Source: JAJPHI01 sp035541875 | GTDB taxonomy: Bacteria > Desulfobacterota > Binatia > Binatales > Binataceae | Direction: 5' to 3' | Length of the DNA stretch: 64,000 nucleotides | Assembly: GCA_035541875.1 (NCBI GenBank) | Contig: DATKML010000003.1 | Coordinates: 1-64,000 of the forward strand | Part shown: in pieces, positions 33,524 through 41,654 of the stretch | How positions within the stretch are numbered: the stretch's first letter is position 1 | Layout of the letters: each line of letters begins with the position of its first letter | Program-made: the position numbers and the translations under genes | The notes under the pieces: model-generated | What the model saw: the letters and a program-made list of their open reading frames with translations, nothing else | Told to the model about the DNA's origin: nothing | Databases searched by the model: none

Positions 33524-33772
33524 TTACTTCTTAGCGCTGCGCCGTGCACGCGCTGCCACGAGAAGGACACCCGAGGCACTGAGTCCAGCGTAAACGAACG
33601 ATGGATCGAATTCGGGAACCGCTCTCGGGCCGGTCGGTCCAGTCGAGCCGGATGGTCCGGTTGGCCCGGACGGTCCTGTGGGGCCGGAAGGTACCGCAAG
33701 GGCAGTGCTCGCGAATGACGCGCAGGCCGTCACAATAACAGCGGCTAACAGCAATTCACGGATTTTTCTCAT
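33524..33772 (-). CDS. Small exported protein with collagen-like repeat and PEP-CTERM-like tail
   Basis: An 82-residue protein with three parts. Residues 1-26 are a signal peptide (MRKIRELLLAAVIVTACASF... ALA). Residues about 29-50 are seven Gly-X-Y triplets (GPTGPSGPTGPSGSTGPTGP). The tail has AVPEFDP, a hydrophobic stretch (about 58-73) and a basic end RARRSAKK. The motif + membrane helix + Arg/Lys cluster order is that of exosortase-type (PEP-CTERM or VPEID-CTERM) sorting signals. If right, the protein is cut and attached or exported at the surface. No exosortase gene is in this window. It has its own terminator. Confidence 0.7.
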   Translation of the reverse strand: MRKIRELLLAAVIVTACASFASTALAVPSGPTGPSGPTGPSGSTGPTGPRAVPEFDPSFVYAGLSASGVLLVAARARRSAKK

Positions 33773-33977
33773 CTCTAGCCCCTCCCAGAGTGCCTAAAGG
33801 TTAAGCAGAAATGGCTGGGCGAGTGCAAATCGCTGATTAGCAAAGATTAACCGCCGAAAGGTTATATTTCACCTTGAGTCTGTGTGCTTACGGTGTTCAG
33901 AAGGCCCGTGCGAACAACGCTCGAGTGGTTTGGAAGAAGTTCGGCGGTGTGGTGCCGAATGGATCTGCCGTGATAGG

Positions 33978-34011
33978 AAAAAGCGATCAGCGCCTCCCGA
34001 AGGGAGGCGCT
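33978..34011 (-). terminator. Rho-independent terminator of glnB
   Basis: A perfect 10-bp stem AGCGCCTCCC/GGGAGGCGCT with a three-base loop. Read leftward it is followed within six bases by TTTTTCC. It lies 28 bases past the glnB stop. Confidence 0.75.
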
Positions 34012-34038
34012 CCCGATTACGAACGAACTGTAGATGGC

Positions 34039-34377
34039 TTATAGAGCGTTGGAACCGCGCTCGCCGGTACGGATACGGACGACCTCTTCCATCGGCAGCA
34101 CGAAGATCTTGCCGTCGCCGATACGGCCCGTTCGGGCGGCGCGCTCGATTGTCTCGACCACCTGCGCTGCCATCTCATCGGCGACGATGATTTCCAGCTT
34201 AACCTTCGGGAGAAAATCGACCACGTACTCGGCGCCACGATAGAGTTCGGTATGCCCCTTCTGGCGGCCAAAGCCTTTCACTTCGCTGACGGTCAGACCT
34301 TGAACACCGACGCTCGACAAAGCCTCTTTGACTTCATCGAGTTTGAAGGGCTTGATGATTGCCTCAACCTTCTTCAT
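34039..34377 (-). CDS. glnB: Nitrogen regulatory protein P-II
   Basis: A 112-residue PII protein from ATG 34377 (AAGGAG upstream); the longer open frame to 34467 is not needed. It begins KKVEAIIKPFKLDEVKEAL and has the T-loop KGHTELYRGAEYVVDFLPK with the uridylylation Tyr at about residue 51, then KLEIIVAD and the C-loop TGRIGDGKIFV. PII senses 2-oxoglutarate, ATP/ADP and glutamine, and controls ammonium uptake and glutamine synthetase. It is neither next to amtB nor glnA. The region 34378-34636 upstream is non-coding. Confidence 0.96.
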   Translation of the reverse strand: MKKVEAIIKPFKLDEVKEALSSVGVQGLTVSEVKGFGRQKGHTELYRGAEYVVDFLPKVKLEIIVADEMAAQVVETIERAARTGRIGDGKIFVLPMEEVVRIRTGERGSNAL

Positions 34378-34636
34378 TGGACTCCTTGACCGCCGACGGG
34401 CCACACCTGTGGTACGCCGTCCGAGCAGCCTTTCCTCTGTACCTTTTTCAGAAATAACGTCGGTCACGCAAGCCCCCTTGGAGGCATTTTTTCCCCGCGT
34501 AGGTACGCAAGCGCGGTGCCACCGTAGAGGGTGAACCGGGAAAGGTTAGAGAGACCTCGATGGCTGAACAACAGGCATCAGGCAAAAAAAACAGCAGATC
34601 ACGACAGTCCTCAATCCAAAGGCGGAGGGCGTTCAG

Positions 34637-35233
34637 CTAGGCGTTTTTACGCTTTTCGCCGAGTCGCGGCTCCTCGCCGCGCAATAGCCGACTGATATTT
34701 TCGGTGTGTCGGAAGACCACCAGCGCAGACATGGCGATAGCCAGCAGGATGTAGTGGCGCGGGCTATGGGTCATCGCGTTGGCCGCAGGCAGCACCATCG
34801 CGGCTCCGAGTGAGGCCAGCGACATGATGCGCGTCGTTGCCAGGATAGCCGCGAAAAGCGCGAGCGCAATCGCGAGTGGGATGGGCGCGATCATCAGCCA
34901 TACGCCGACCGAGGTCGCCACGCCGCGGCCACCCTTGAAGCCAAGAAAGATCGAGGAGATTGAGCCGACGAAAGCGGCGAAGCCGACCAACGCGAGAGTG
35001 GTTGGATCAGAACCAGCGAACCACCGCGCGAGAGCCACCGGGATGAGTCCTTTGAGCACGTCACCGATAAAAGTAATCGCAGCCGCGCTCTTGCCTCCGG
35101 CACGGGCGACGTTGGTCATCCCGACGTTGCCGGAACCGACCGTGCGCGGGTCGAATCCACGAACCCTGCCGACGAGAACGCCAACCGGCGTCGATCCAAT
35201 CAGGTAAGCGACGATAGTCAGGAGGATGAGAAT
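34637..35233 (-). CDS. plsY: Glycerol-3-phosphate acyltransferase PlsY
   Basis: PlsY makes lysophosphatidic acid from acyl-phosphate and glycerol-3-phosphate at the inner membrane. The conserved N-terminal motifs are AYLIGSTPVG and GSGNVGMTNVARAGG, and a second site motif is GFKGGRGVATSVG; several transmembrane helices follow. The first in-frame ATG (35119) lies inside the GSGNVGMTN motif, so it cannot be the start. Reading back there is no ATG, GTG or TTG before the tRNA gene. An ATT at 35233 has GGAG seven bases upstream and would begin ILILLTIVAYLIGS, a normal PlsY N-terminus of about 198 residues. Either an AUU start or a base error is present. Confidence 0.88.
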   Translation of the reverse strand: MLILLTIVAYLIGSTPVGVLVGRVRGFDPRTVGSGNVGMTNVARAGGKSAAAITFIGDVLKGLIPVALARWFAGSDPTTLALVGFAAFVGSISSIFLGFKGGRGVATSVGVWLMIAPIPLAIALALFAAILATTRIMSLASLGAAMVLPAANAMTHSPRHYILLAIAMSALVVFRHTENISRLLRGEEPRLGEKRKNA

Positions 35234-35269
35234 GGTAGTGCTCCGAGAAGGCCTCGGTTTGGCTTTGGA

Positions 35270-35347
35270 TGGTCGGGGTGACTGGATTTGAACCAGCGAC
35301 CCCTGCGTCCCGAACGCAGTGCTCTAGCCAGGCTGAGCTACACCCCG
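35270..35347 (-). tRNA. tRNA-Pro(CGG)
   Basis: A full 78-base cloverleaf on the reverse strand. Acceptor CGGGGTG/CACCCCG, D-arm GCTC...GAGC, anticodon stem CTGCG/CGCAG with loop TTCGGGA (anticodon CGG, reading CCG), variable GGGTC, T-arm GCTGG-TTCAAAT-CCAGT, discriminator A and an encoded CCA. It lies directly upstream of plsY on the same strand. Confidence 0.95.
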
Positions 35348-35470
35348 AATCCATGGCGCTTTACGCGGCCGTTTAAGGAAGAAACGTTATAGCATCGCGG
35401 AAGGAGCAACGCGAATCGCTCGGCGAGGAAAAATTCGCGAGCGCATCGAGCAGCGATGCAGCTACCCGAA

Positions 35471-35869
35471 CTATTCCTTGCTGCCCTCGATATAACCGCC
35501 GAGGTCGCTGGAGTCGCGCACCTTGGAGGTTGGGCGGTAGTTGCGATTGCCGGTCGATACCGCGTGATGGCCCTCGACGGTGGCGAGGCGCCCATCGCTC
35601 GCCTTGCACGCTTCAAGCAGCGTCGTATCCGCGATCCAACCCGAGTTGTGGCTCTTGCAGACCATCGTTCCGGTGAAATCGTAGCGATGCCAGTAGATCA
35701 TTCGTTGCGGCGCGCCCGAAGGATCGTCCGACAAGTGGGTGTAGATCCACTTCTCGTTGTAGTGGATTCCGTTCTCTTCGAGCTCGACCGGGCTGTTGAG
35801 ACTGCCCTCCGTTTTGTCGGGCGTGCCGAGTAGCACGACGATCGCGTTGCGGGTGATCTGATCGCTCAT
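35471..35869 (-). CDS. Unknown protein translationally coupled to nuoEF
   Basis: A 132-residue soluble protein. Its ATG 35869 overlaps the nuoE-F stop by four bases (ATGA), so it is the last gene of the complex I operon and likely translated with it. The sequence has no Cys-rich cluster site, signal peptide or transmembrane segment. It contains an acidic N-terminal half (LLGTPDKTEGSLNSPVELEENG), aromatic stretches (YNEKWIYTHL and MIYWHRYDF) and a polar tail. No family was recognised. An accessory or assembly role for the enzyme is plausible from position only. Confidence 0.75.
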   Translation of the reverse strand: MSDQITRNAIVVLLGTPDKTEGSLNSPVELEENGIHYNEKWIYTHLSDDPSGAPQRMIYWHRYDFTGTMVCKSHNSGWIADTTLLEACKASDGRLATVEGHHAVSTGNRNYRPTSKVRDSSDLGGYIEGSKE

Positions 35870-37662
35870 ACCTCGAAGCTCTCCGGAAAGGGGCACTTAT
35901 GCTGCGCGATATGGGCCTCGAAGTCGGGCCGGAACTGCGTGAAAAATGCGCGTGCCGACCAGGAGCATCCGTCGGCGAGGGCGCAGATACACTTGCCGTC
36001 CATGAAGTTGCAGCACTCGGCCAAGGTCACCAGATCCTGCTCGACGCCTTCGCCCCGCTCGATACGAGAGAGCGTCTTGTAGAGCCATCCCGTGCCTTCA
36101 CGGCATTGTGTGCACTGTCCGCAGGATTCGTGCTTGAAGAAGCGGGCGGCCGTCAGCGCGACGCGCACCAGGCAGGTGCGGTCATCCATCACGATCAGGC
36201 CGGCGGTCCCGAGCAGCGAGTTCACTTTGCGCAGGGACTCGTGATCGACCAGCGTGTCTATCTGATCACCGCGCAGAATCGGCATCGAGATACCGCCGGG
36301 AATCACGGCCTTGATCGTGCGACCTTCTTCAAGGCCACCGGCATAGTTGTAGATCAGATCGCGCATCTTCACGCCGAGGCGCAGTTCGAAAATGCCCGGA
36401 TTCTTAACGTGGCCACTCACACCGAAGAGCGTATGGCCGGTACTGTTCGGCCCTGGCGCACCCTCGGCCTTAAACCAGTCGACACCGCGATTGATAATCG
36501 CCGGCACCTGGGAGCAAGTCTCGCAATTATCGACCGTGGTCGGACGGCTCCATAGCCCGCGGATTGCCGGGAACGGCGGACGCTTGCGCGGCTGGCCCTT
36601 ACGACCTTCCATCGATTCGAGCATCCCGCTCTCTTCGCCGCAGATATAGGCGCCAGCACCGGGCTGAATATGGATATCGAAGCGCCGGCCGAAGCCCTTG
36701 GCGTTCTCGCCGAGGAGTCCTTTTTCGTAGGCTTCGCGAATTGCACCACGCACGATCCGATAGGGTTCGACGTATTCGCCACGCACGTAGATAAAGGCCG
36801 CGTTGGCCTCGATCGCGCGAGCGGCAATCATCACACCTTCAAGAAACAGGTGAGGATTGCGCTCCATGATCTGACGATCTTTGAAGGTGCCCGGTTCGCT
36901 CTCGTCGGCATTGACCGCAAGATAGCGCGGACCACCATCCGGCGGCGGCATGAAGGTCCACTTCAAACCGGTAGCAAAGCCTGCCCCGCCGCGGCCGCGA
37001 AGGCCGGCGTCCTTGACCATCGCGGCGATCTCTTTGGGCTCCATCGTGGCGGCCTTCACAATCGCCTGATAGCCGCCATTGCGTACGTAATCGTTGTAGG
37101 TCAGCCATTTCTCGCCGTTGGGCGGCAGCAGGTAGCCCTCGACGCCATCGGGGACCGTCGAGATAATGGGCGCGGCACGCCGCGCGGCGATCGCTCCTTC
37201 GGGCGACTTCACCAACCCGGCGACGAAGTCGGAATCGACTCGTTCGAGATACGGATTCCGATTTACCATCACGACCGGTGCGGTGGCGCAGGAGCCGAGG
37301 CACTCGACCTCGACCAGCGCGAAATTGCCGTCCGGAGTCGCCAATCCCGATTTGATTCCGAGTTCGCGCTCAAGGTCTTTCACTATCCGGCGCGAACCTT
37401 TCAGACAGCATGAGAGACTGGTGCAGACCTGGATTACCGCTTTAGCCTTGGGCTGGTTGAAGAGCGAGTAGAACGAGGCGACCTCGGCGACTTCAATCGG
37501 GCGCAGTTCGAAGATTTGGGCGAGTTCGGCGAAGATCTCGTCGTTGAGCCCACCCTGATCCTCACGCGCGGCATGGAGCGCAAAGAGCAGGGCACCGCGC
37601 GCATGCGGATAATGCGTGATCTCTTCGCGGATTTTTTCGTGCGTTGCAGCGGAAAGAATCAT
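35866..37662 (-). CDS. nuoEF: NADH dehydrogenase subunits E and F fused (NuoE-NuoF)
   Basis: A single 598-residue chain. Residues about 1-160 are NuoE, the [2Fe-2S] subunit with ligands in CTSLSC and CLGSC. Residues about 180-598 are NuoF, which binds NADH, FMN and a [4Fe-4S] cluster: GLRGRGGAGFATGLKW and VNADESEPGTFKDR for the nucleotides, and HESCGQCTQCREG for three of the four cluster Cys. The two parts have no linker of note. Separate nuoE and nuoF genes are usual; fusions occur in some lineages and guarantee 1:1 assembly. It follows nuoD with a three-base gap. Confidence 0.95.
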   Translation of the reverse strand: MILSAATHEKIREEITHYPHARGALLFALHAAREDQGGLNDEIFAELAQIFELRPIEVAEVASFYSLFNQPKAKAVIQVCTSLSCCLKGSRRIVKDLERELGIKSGLATPDGNFALVEVECLGSCATAPVVMVNRNPYLERVDSDFVAGLVKSPEGAIAARRAAPIISTVPDGVEGYLLPPNGEKWLTYNDYVRNGGYQAIVKAATMEPKEIAAMVKDAGLRGRGGAGFATGLKWTFMPPPDGGPRYLAVNADESEPGTFKDRQIMERNPHLFLEGVMIAARAIEANAAFIYVRGEYVEPYRIVRGAIREAYEKGLLGENAKGFGRRFDIHIQPGAGAYICGEESGMLESMEGRKGQPRKRPPFPAIRGLWSRPTTVDNCETCSQVPAIINRGVDWFKAEGAPGPNSTGHTLFGVSGHVKNPGIFELRLGVKMRDLIYNYAGGLEEGRTIKAVIPGGISMPILRGDQIDTLVDHESLRKVNSLLGTAGLIVMDDRTCLVRVALTAARFFKHESCGQCTQCREGTGWLYKTLSRIERGEGVEQDLVTLAECCNFMDGKCICALADGCSWSARAFFTQFRPDFEAHIAQHKCPFPESFEV

Positions 37663-37665
37663 TTT

Positions 37666-38913
37666 CTAGCGATCACATTCACCGCCGATCATGTTCATCA
37701 TGCCGAAGGTCGGCACGACGTCGGCGAGTTGGCCTCCGATTAACATATGTTTCAGCGGCGACATGTTGGAGAAACTAGGCGCGCGACAGCGGCACTTCCA
37801 GGCTTTGCCGGTGCCATCGCTCACGATGTAAAAGCCGAGTTCGCCATTGGCTGCCTCGACCGCGTGATAGACCTCGCCCGCCGGCGGCATCCCGCCTTCG
37901 AGGACGAGCTTGAACTGATCGATCAGTTCTTCCATCCGCGAGAAGACTTTGCCCTTCGCGGGCCAGCGAACGCGTGGATCATCAACGTTCACGGGGCCGT
38001 CGGGTAACTTGTCGAGGCACTGCATGATCATCCGGCGGCTCTGGCGCACCTCTTCCATCCGTACCAGATAGCGATCGAAGTTGTCGCTATGCTCACCGAC
38101 CGGCACGTCGAAATCGATCTGATCGTAAACCAGATAGGGCGTTACGCGGCGGAGGTCGTAGGGGATTCCGCCTGCCCGTAAAATCGGGCCAGTGACGCCC
38201 CACGCCAGCAGATCGTTGGCTGGAAAATGACCGGTGCCTTCGGTACGTTCGCGGAAGATCGGGTTCTCAGTCAGCAGGCGATCCGCGTCATCGATCAGCT
38301 TGATCGTCTTGTCGAGCCGCTCGATCGCAAAGTTCTTGAAGCCATCGGGAAGGTCGGCCGAAATCCCGCCGATCCGGGTGAAGTTCGTCGTGACGCGCGC
38401 GCCACAAATCGCGTCGCTAAGATCGTACATCAGCTCGCGGCCTTCGAGCAGATAGAGCATCGGCGTGAAGGCCGCCAGTTCCATCGCCGAAGCGCCAATC
38501 GCCAGCAGATGGTCCGCGATACGCGAAATCTCGCTGCCGATCAGGCGGATAAAATTGCACCGGGGCGGCGTCTTGATATCGAAGAGTTTCTCGACCGCGA
38601 GGCAGTAGCCAACGTTATTCAGAATCGCCGAGCTGTAATTCAGGCGGTCAGTGTACGGAATATTTTGATAGAAGAAGCCGGTTTCGCACTCCTTCTCGAA
38701 GCCGCGATGGAGATAGCCGACCTGAACGTCGGCATCGACGACGCGCTCGCCCTCGAGATCAAGCTCGATTTTGACCGTACCGTGGGTTGCCGGATGCGAC
38801 GGGCCGAACTGAATCCGCATCGGCTGCGTATTCAGATCATCGAAGGCGTCGGGGCGGCCGGTGCCTTTGAGATTATTGGGGGCGACGAGGTTCTTTTGCA
38901 GCAGGTCCGACAT
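37666..38913 (-). CDS. nuoD: NADH-quinone oxidoreductase subunit D
   Basis: About 415 residues from ATG 38913; TTG 38922 is an alternative, and both overlap nuoC. Family segments are QFGPSHPATHG, HRGFEKECE, YTDRLNYSS, RLIGSEISRIADHLL and ARVTTNFTRIGG. The C-terminus KHMLIGGQLADVVPTFGMMN... and PSFSNMSPL are also typical. NuoD forms, with NuoB, the quinone-binding end of the hydrophilic arm. It is co-translated with nuoC (41-base overlap) and precedes nuoE-F by three bases. Confidence 0.95.
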   Translation of the reverse strand: MSDLLQKNLVAPNNLKGTGRPDAFDDLNTQPMRIQFGPSHPATHGTVKIELDLEGERVVDADVQVGYLHRGFEKECETGFFYQNIPYTDRLNYSSAILNNVGYCLAVEKLFDIKTPPRCNFIRLIGSEISRIADHLLAIGASAMELAAFTPMLYLLEGRELMYDLSDAICGARVTTNFTRIGGISADLPDGFKNFAIERLDKTIKLIDDADRLLTENPIFRERTEGTGHFPANDLLAWGVTGPILRAGGIPYDLRRVTPYLVYDQIDFDVPVGEHSDNFDRYLVRMEEVRQSRRMIMQCLDKLPDGPVNVDDPRVRWPAKGKVFSRMEELIDQFKLVLEGGMPPAGEVYHAVEAANGELGFYIVSDGTGKAWKCRCRAPSFSNMSPLKHMLIGGQLADVVPTFGMMNMIGGECDR

Positions 38914-39538
38914 AAGGTTCAATCGGCTGTTCGTGCCGTTTATCGTAGTCTTTGCGTAATGGATGACCGACGAATTCCTCGTACAGATAGATTCGTCGCA
39001 AATCGGGATGGCCGTTAAAGCGGATCCCGTAAAGATCCCAGGTCTCGCGTTCGAGCCAATTGGCTCCCGGCCAGACCGTGGTCAGCGTCGCGATTGATGG
39101 ATCGTCCTCAGGCACCCGACTCTTAATACGCAACCGGTGCAGGTGCTTGGTCGACATCAAGTGGTACACCACGGCGAAGCGCGGATGCGGCCCCTTGGGA
39201 GGGAGCACCAGCTGATGACGCCGCAGCGGCAATTTGCGCATCGATGACGTATTCCGATCCCAAATCATCGGCTTAGTCTCGAAGTCGTCGGGCTGGCCAT
39301 AGTAATCGACTGCTGTCACGTCGAGCAGCAGGTCGAAGGCCAAGTCCGGATCATCGCGCAGAATCGTCGCGGCCTGGACGATATTCTCACGCTCCACGTG
39401 GATACGATCGTCGCTACGGAAGCTGTGATGCTCAAGCACCATCGCACCGAGCAGCTCCGTCACTTTGGTCAGTAGCGGCGAGAGCGCTGGGCCTGCTTCA
39501 GCGGCCTGGTTGGTATTATCTGGCGTATCAGCGCTCAT
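38873..39538 (-). CDS. nuoC: NADH-quinone oxidoreductase subunit C
   Basis: A 221-residue NuoC. The signature is ERETWDLYGIRFNGHPDLRRIYL and, further on, EEFVGHPLRKDYDKRHEQPI. The N-terminal 50 residues are variable. NuoC sits with NuoD and NuoI in the hydrophilic arm and has no cofactor. Its start overlaps nuoI by 11 bases and its end overlaps nuoD by 41, so the three are coupled. Confidence 0.94.
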   Translation of the reverse strand: MSADTPDNTNQAAEAGPALSPLLTKVTELLGAMVLEHHSFRSDDRIHVERENIVQAATILRDDPDLAFDLLLDVTAVDYYGQPDDFETKPMIWDRNTSSMRKLPLRRHQLVLPPKGPHPRFAVVYHLMSTKHLHRLRIKSRVPEDDPSIATLTTVWPGANWLERETWDLYGIRFNGHPDLRRIYLYEEFVGHPLRKDYDKRHEQPIEPYVGPAAKEPRRPQ

Positions 39539-40064
39539 AGGTACGGCGGATATAATCGGTTCGGGTTTTGAGCTGGCCCACCGGAACCAACAGGTCTTGT
39601 TTATGCCATAGCGAGCCGCGACGCGAATAGCTCGCGATTTCCACCTGGCGACTCATCACGATTGCCTCTTCCGGGCAGGCTTCTTCGCAGAGGCCGCAGA
39701 ACATGCAGCGCGACATATCGATATCGAAGATTTCCGGATAGCGCTCGACTTCGTCGTTGGTCTCCGCGGGGAAAATCGTGATGCAGGTCGTGGGGCAGGC
39801 CCACTCGCACATCCCGCAGGCGACGCAGCGCTCCTTGCCGGAATCCATCTGGACCAGCACGGGCATCCCGCGCATCGCTGGAGGCTGCACCAGCCGCTGT
39901 TCGGGGAAGTGAATCGCGAAGTCCTGCCGCCCGCGAGCGAACAGTCCCAGATTCTTGAACAGATGTTTCAGCGAGACCGTCAGTCCCTTGAGAATCGCGA
40001 ACCATGGTCGTGCATTCGACCATGATTGTGCGGGACGCTTTACCTTAACTACCTGAACTGCCAT
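39528..40064 (-). CDS. nuoI: NADH-quinone oxidoreductase subunit I
   Basis: A 178-residue protein with two ferredoxin-type [4Fe-4S] sites, CVACGMCEWACP and CMFCGLCEEACP, the carriers of clusters N6a and N6b. The N-terminus before them (to about residue 60) is the helical part that packs against the membrane arm. It lies 53 bases after the MFS transporter gene in the operon. Confidence 0.94.
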   Translation of the reverse strand: MAVQVVKVKRPAQSWSNARPWFAILKGLTVSLKHLFKNLGLFARGRQDFAIHFPEQRLVQPPAMRGMPVLVQMDSGKERCVACGMCEWACPTTCITIFPAETNDEVERYPEIFDIDMSRCMFCGLCEEACPEEAIVMSRQVEIASYSRRGSLWHKQDLLVPVGQLKTRTDYIRRTYER

Positions 40065-40117
40065 CCGGAAAACTCAAACAATCCCAGCGTCGCGCCATCA
40101 CGCGTGATGCTGAAAAT

Positions 40118-41509
40118 CTATCTGCCTCCTGCGGCATGAGCCGGCGCGCCGTGACCAGCCGTCTCGACCGTCATCGCCGGTTTCCCATGGCCGCGTAACA
40201 GGAGCAACGACCCGATGAAGATCACCACCGAGGCGATCATCAGCTCCATCCAGACTGTCCAACCATACACGCGTGTAATGTAGGGCAACAGCAGTCCGGA
40301 AACGACAATCCAGATCCGGTACACCATCTGGAAGAACGACCATCCCGTCGCCTGCAGCGAGGGCGAGAGATCCTCCAGATATTCCGAATAAAGCGCACAC
40401 CATGGAATGAAAGCCGACGCGGCCATGCCGCCCAGCAGCAGGGTAACCCACCCCAGCGCTTCGCGCGAGAGCGGCGGGTCAAAGTTTTTGAACCACCACA
40501 CCAGCATCGCCAGCATCACGACCGCCATCAAGAGGCTGATCATCTTTCGCGCGCCGAGCAAATCGGCCAGATAACCGGCCGGAACAAGCATGACGAGGTT
40601 AAAGAGCCAGAAATTGGCCGTCATCGCAGCCGCATCGGGTTGGCTGAATTTGAAGGCTTGCGAGAACATCAGCGGACCGAAGGTTTGAATCGTCAGGGCC
40701 ACGGTCAGAAAGGCCACCGAACCCAGCACCGTTACCCAGGTATCGCTATGGCTCAGGAGCTGGCTGAAGGCGCCCATCGCGCCGGCGGGTTCCTGTCCGG
40801 CCAAATCGCCCGATTCGAACGCTTCGCCGACTTCCTCTTCCTCGGCTCCTACCACTGCCATCCTGAGCTTCGGGGATAGATCTTTGAGCGAGGTCAGCAC
40901 CGGAATAGTCAGGACGATCGACAACACGCCCATCATCAGGATTTCGGTCTGCCAGCTCTCACCGACCATCATCAGGGTCTTGGCCGGGATAAAATTCCAC
41001 AGCCACTGGCAGGCTACGGCCCCGAATGTGAGCAATCCAAAAGCGACGCCACGGCTTACGCGCGGAGACATATCGCGTGTGAGGCCGCCGAGCGCACCCC
41101 ACATCAGTCCCGCGACGATATTCATCAGGCCGCGCACAATCATGAAAGACCAAAAGCCGCTCATCAGCAGATTGCCGAAGGTCAGAGCTACGATGATCAC
41201 GAGGCAGACGTCGATTACCACGACGCGGCCGTGACGATCGGCTAGCGGACCCCCGAACATCGCGGAGATAGCTGAGAGAAAGACCGCGATGGCAAGGAAA
41301 TAGGTGAACTCTTCTTCGCTGAAGTGCAGCGACTTCATCCAATAGGGTAGTAGGGCGGAGAAGCCGAATTCGTAGAACGAAACGATCGTCGCCATCACCG
41401 TGAGCGCAAGCATCCACCAGCGCTGGCCGCCCTCCGGATAGGTATCCAAGACGCGATGAGTAGCGAAGTAACCCTTCAAGCCCCCTGACTCAACCTGCGG
41501 TGATGCCAT
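40118..41509 (-). CDS. MFS transporter inside the nuo operon
   Basis: A 463-residue, about 12-helix major facilitator. The loop 2-3 motif A is GGPLADRHGRVV (about residue 87) and other segments are LPYWMKSLHFSEEEF, IVRGLMNIVAGLMWGALG and PAGYLADLLGARKM. The central loop is acidic (VVGAEEEEVGEAFESGD) and the C-terminus contains several His (VETAGHGAPAHAAG). It lies between nuoG and nuoI on the same strand, separated by 145 and 53 bases. Transporters in this position are not part of complex I. The closest general resemblance is to sugar-acid/metabolite porters; the substrate is unknown. Confidence 0.88.
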   Translation of the reverse strand: MASPQVESGGLKGYFATHRVLDTYPEGGQRWWMLALTVMATIVSFYEFGFSALLPYWMKSLHFSEEEFTYFLAIAVFLSAISAMFGGPLADRHGRVVVIDVCLVIIVALTFGNLLMSGFWSFMIVRGLMNIVAGLMWGALGGLTRDMSPRVSRGVAFGLLTFGAVACQWLWNFIPAKTLMMVGESWQTEILMMGVLSIVLTIPVLTSLKDLSPKLRMAVVGAEEEEVGEAFESGDLAGQEPAGAMGAFSQLLSHSDTWVTVLGSVAFLTVALTIQTFGPLMFSQAFKFSQPDAAAMTANFWLFNLVMLVPAGYLADLLGARKMISLLMAVVMLAMLVWWFKNFDPPLSREALGWVTLLLGGMAASAFIPWCALYSEYLEDLSPSLQATGWSFFQMVYRIWIVVSGLLLPYITRVYGWTVWMELMIASVVIFIGSLLLLRGHGKPAMTVETAGHGAPAHAAGGR

Positions 41510-41654
41510 AAGCGCTCGTCCCCTGAACTGACCGTTAGCGGCGCTCGTCGCGCATTTCGCCGAGCGCTGTTTATTTCACGCCGCAACGGGTGCGGCGCGT
41601 CCCCATAGCCCCACAGGCGCTATGACCGGTCAGAACGGGATTGTCAAGCCGGAC

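Noticed and set aside
34560..34640. A 26-codon ORF (MAEQQASGKKNS...) in the glnB upstream region
   Set aside because: Too short, no family, and it lies in a non-coding stretch between two leftward genes; no independent support.
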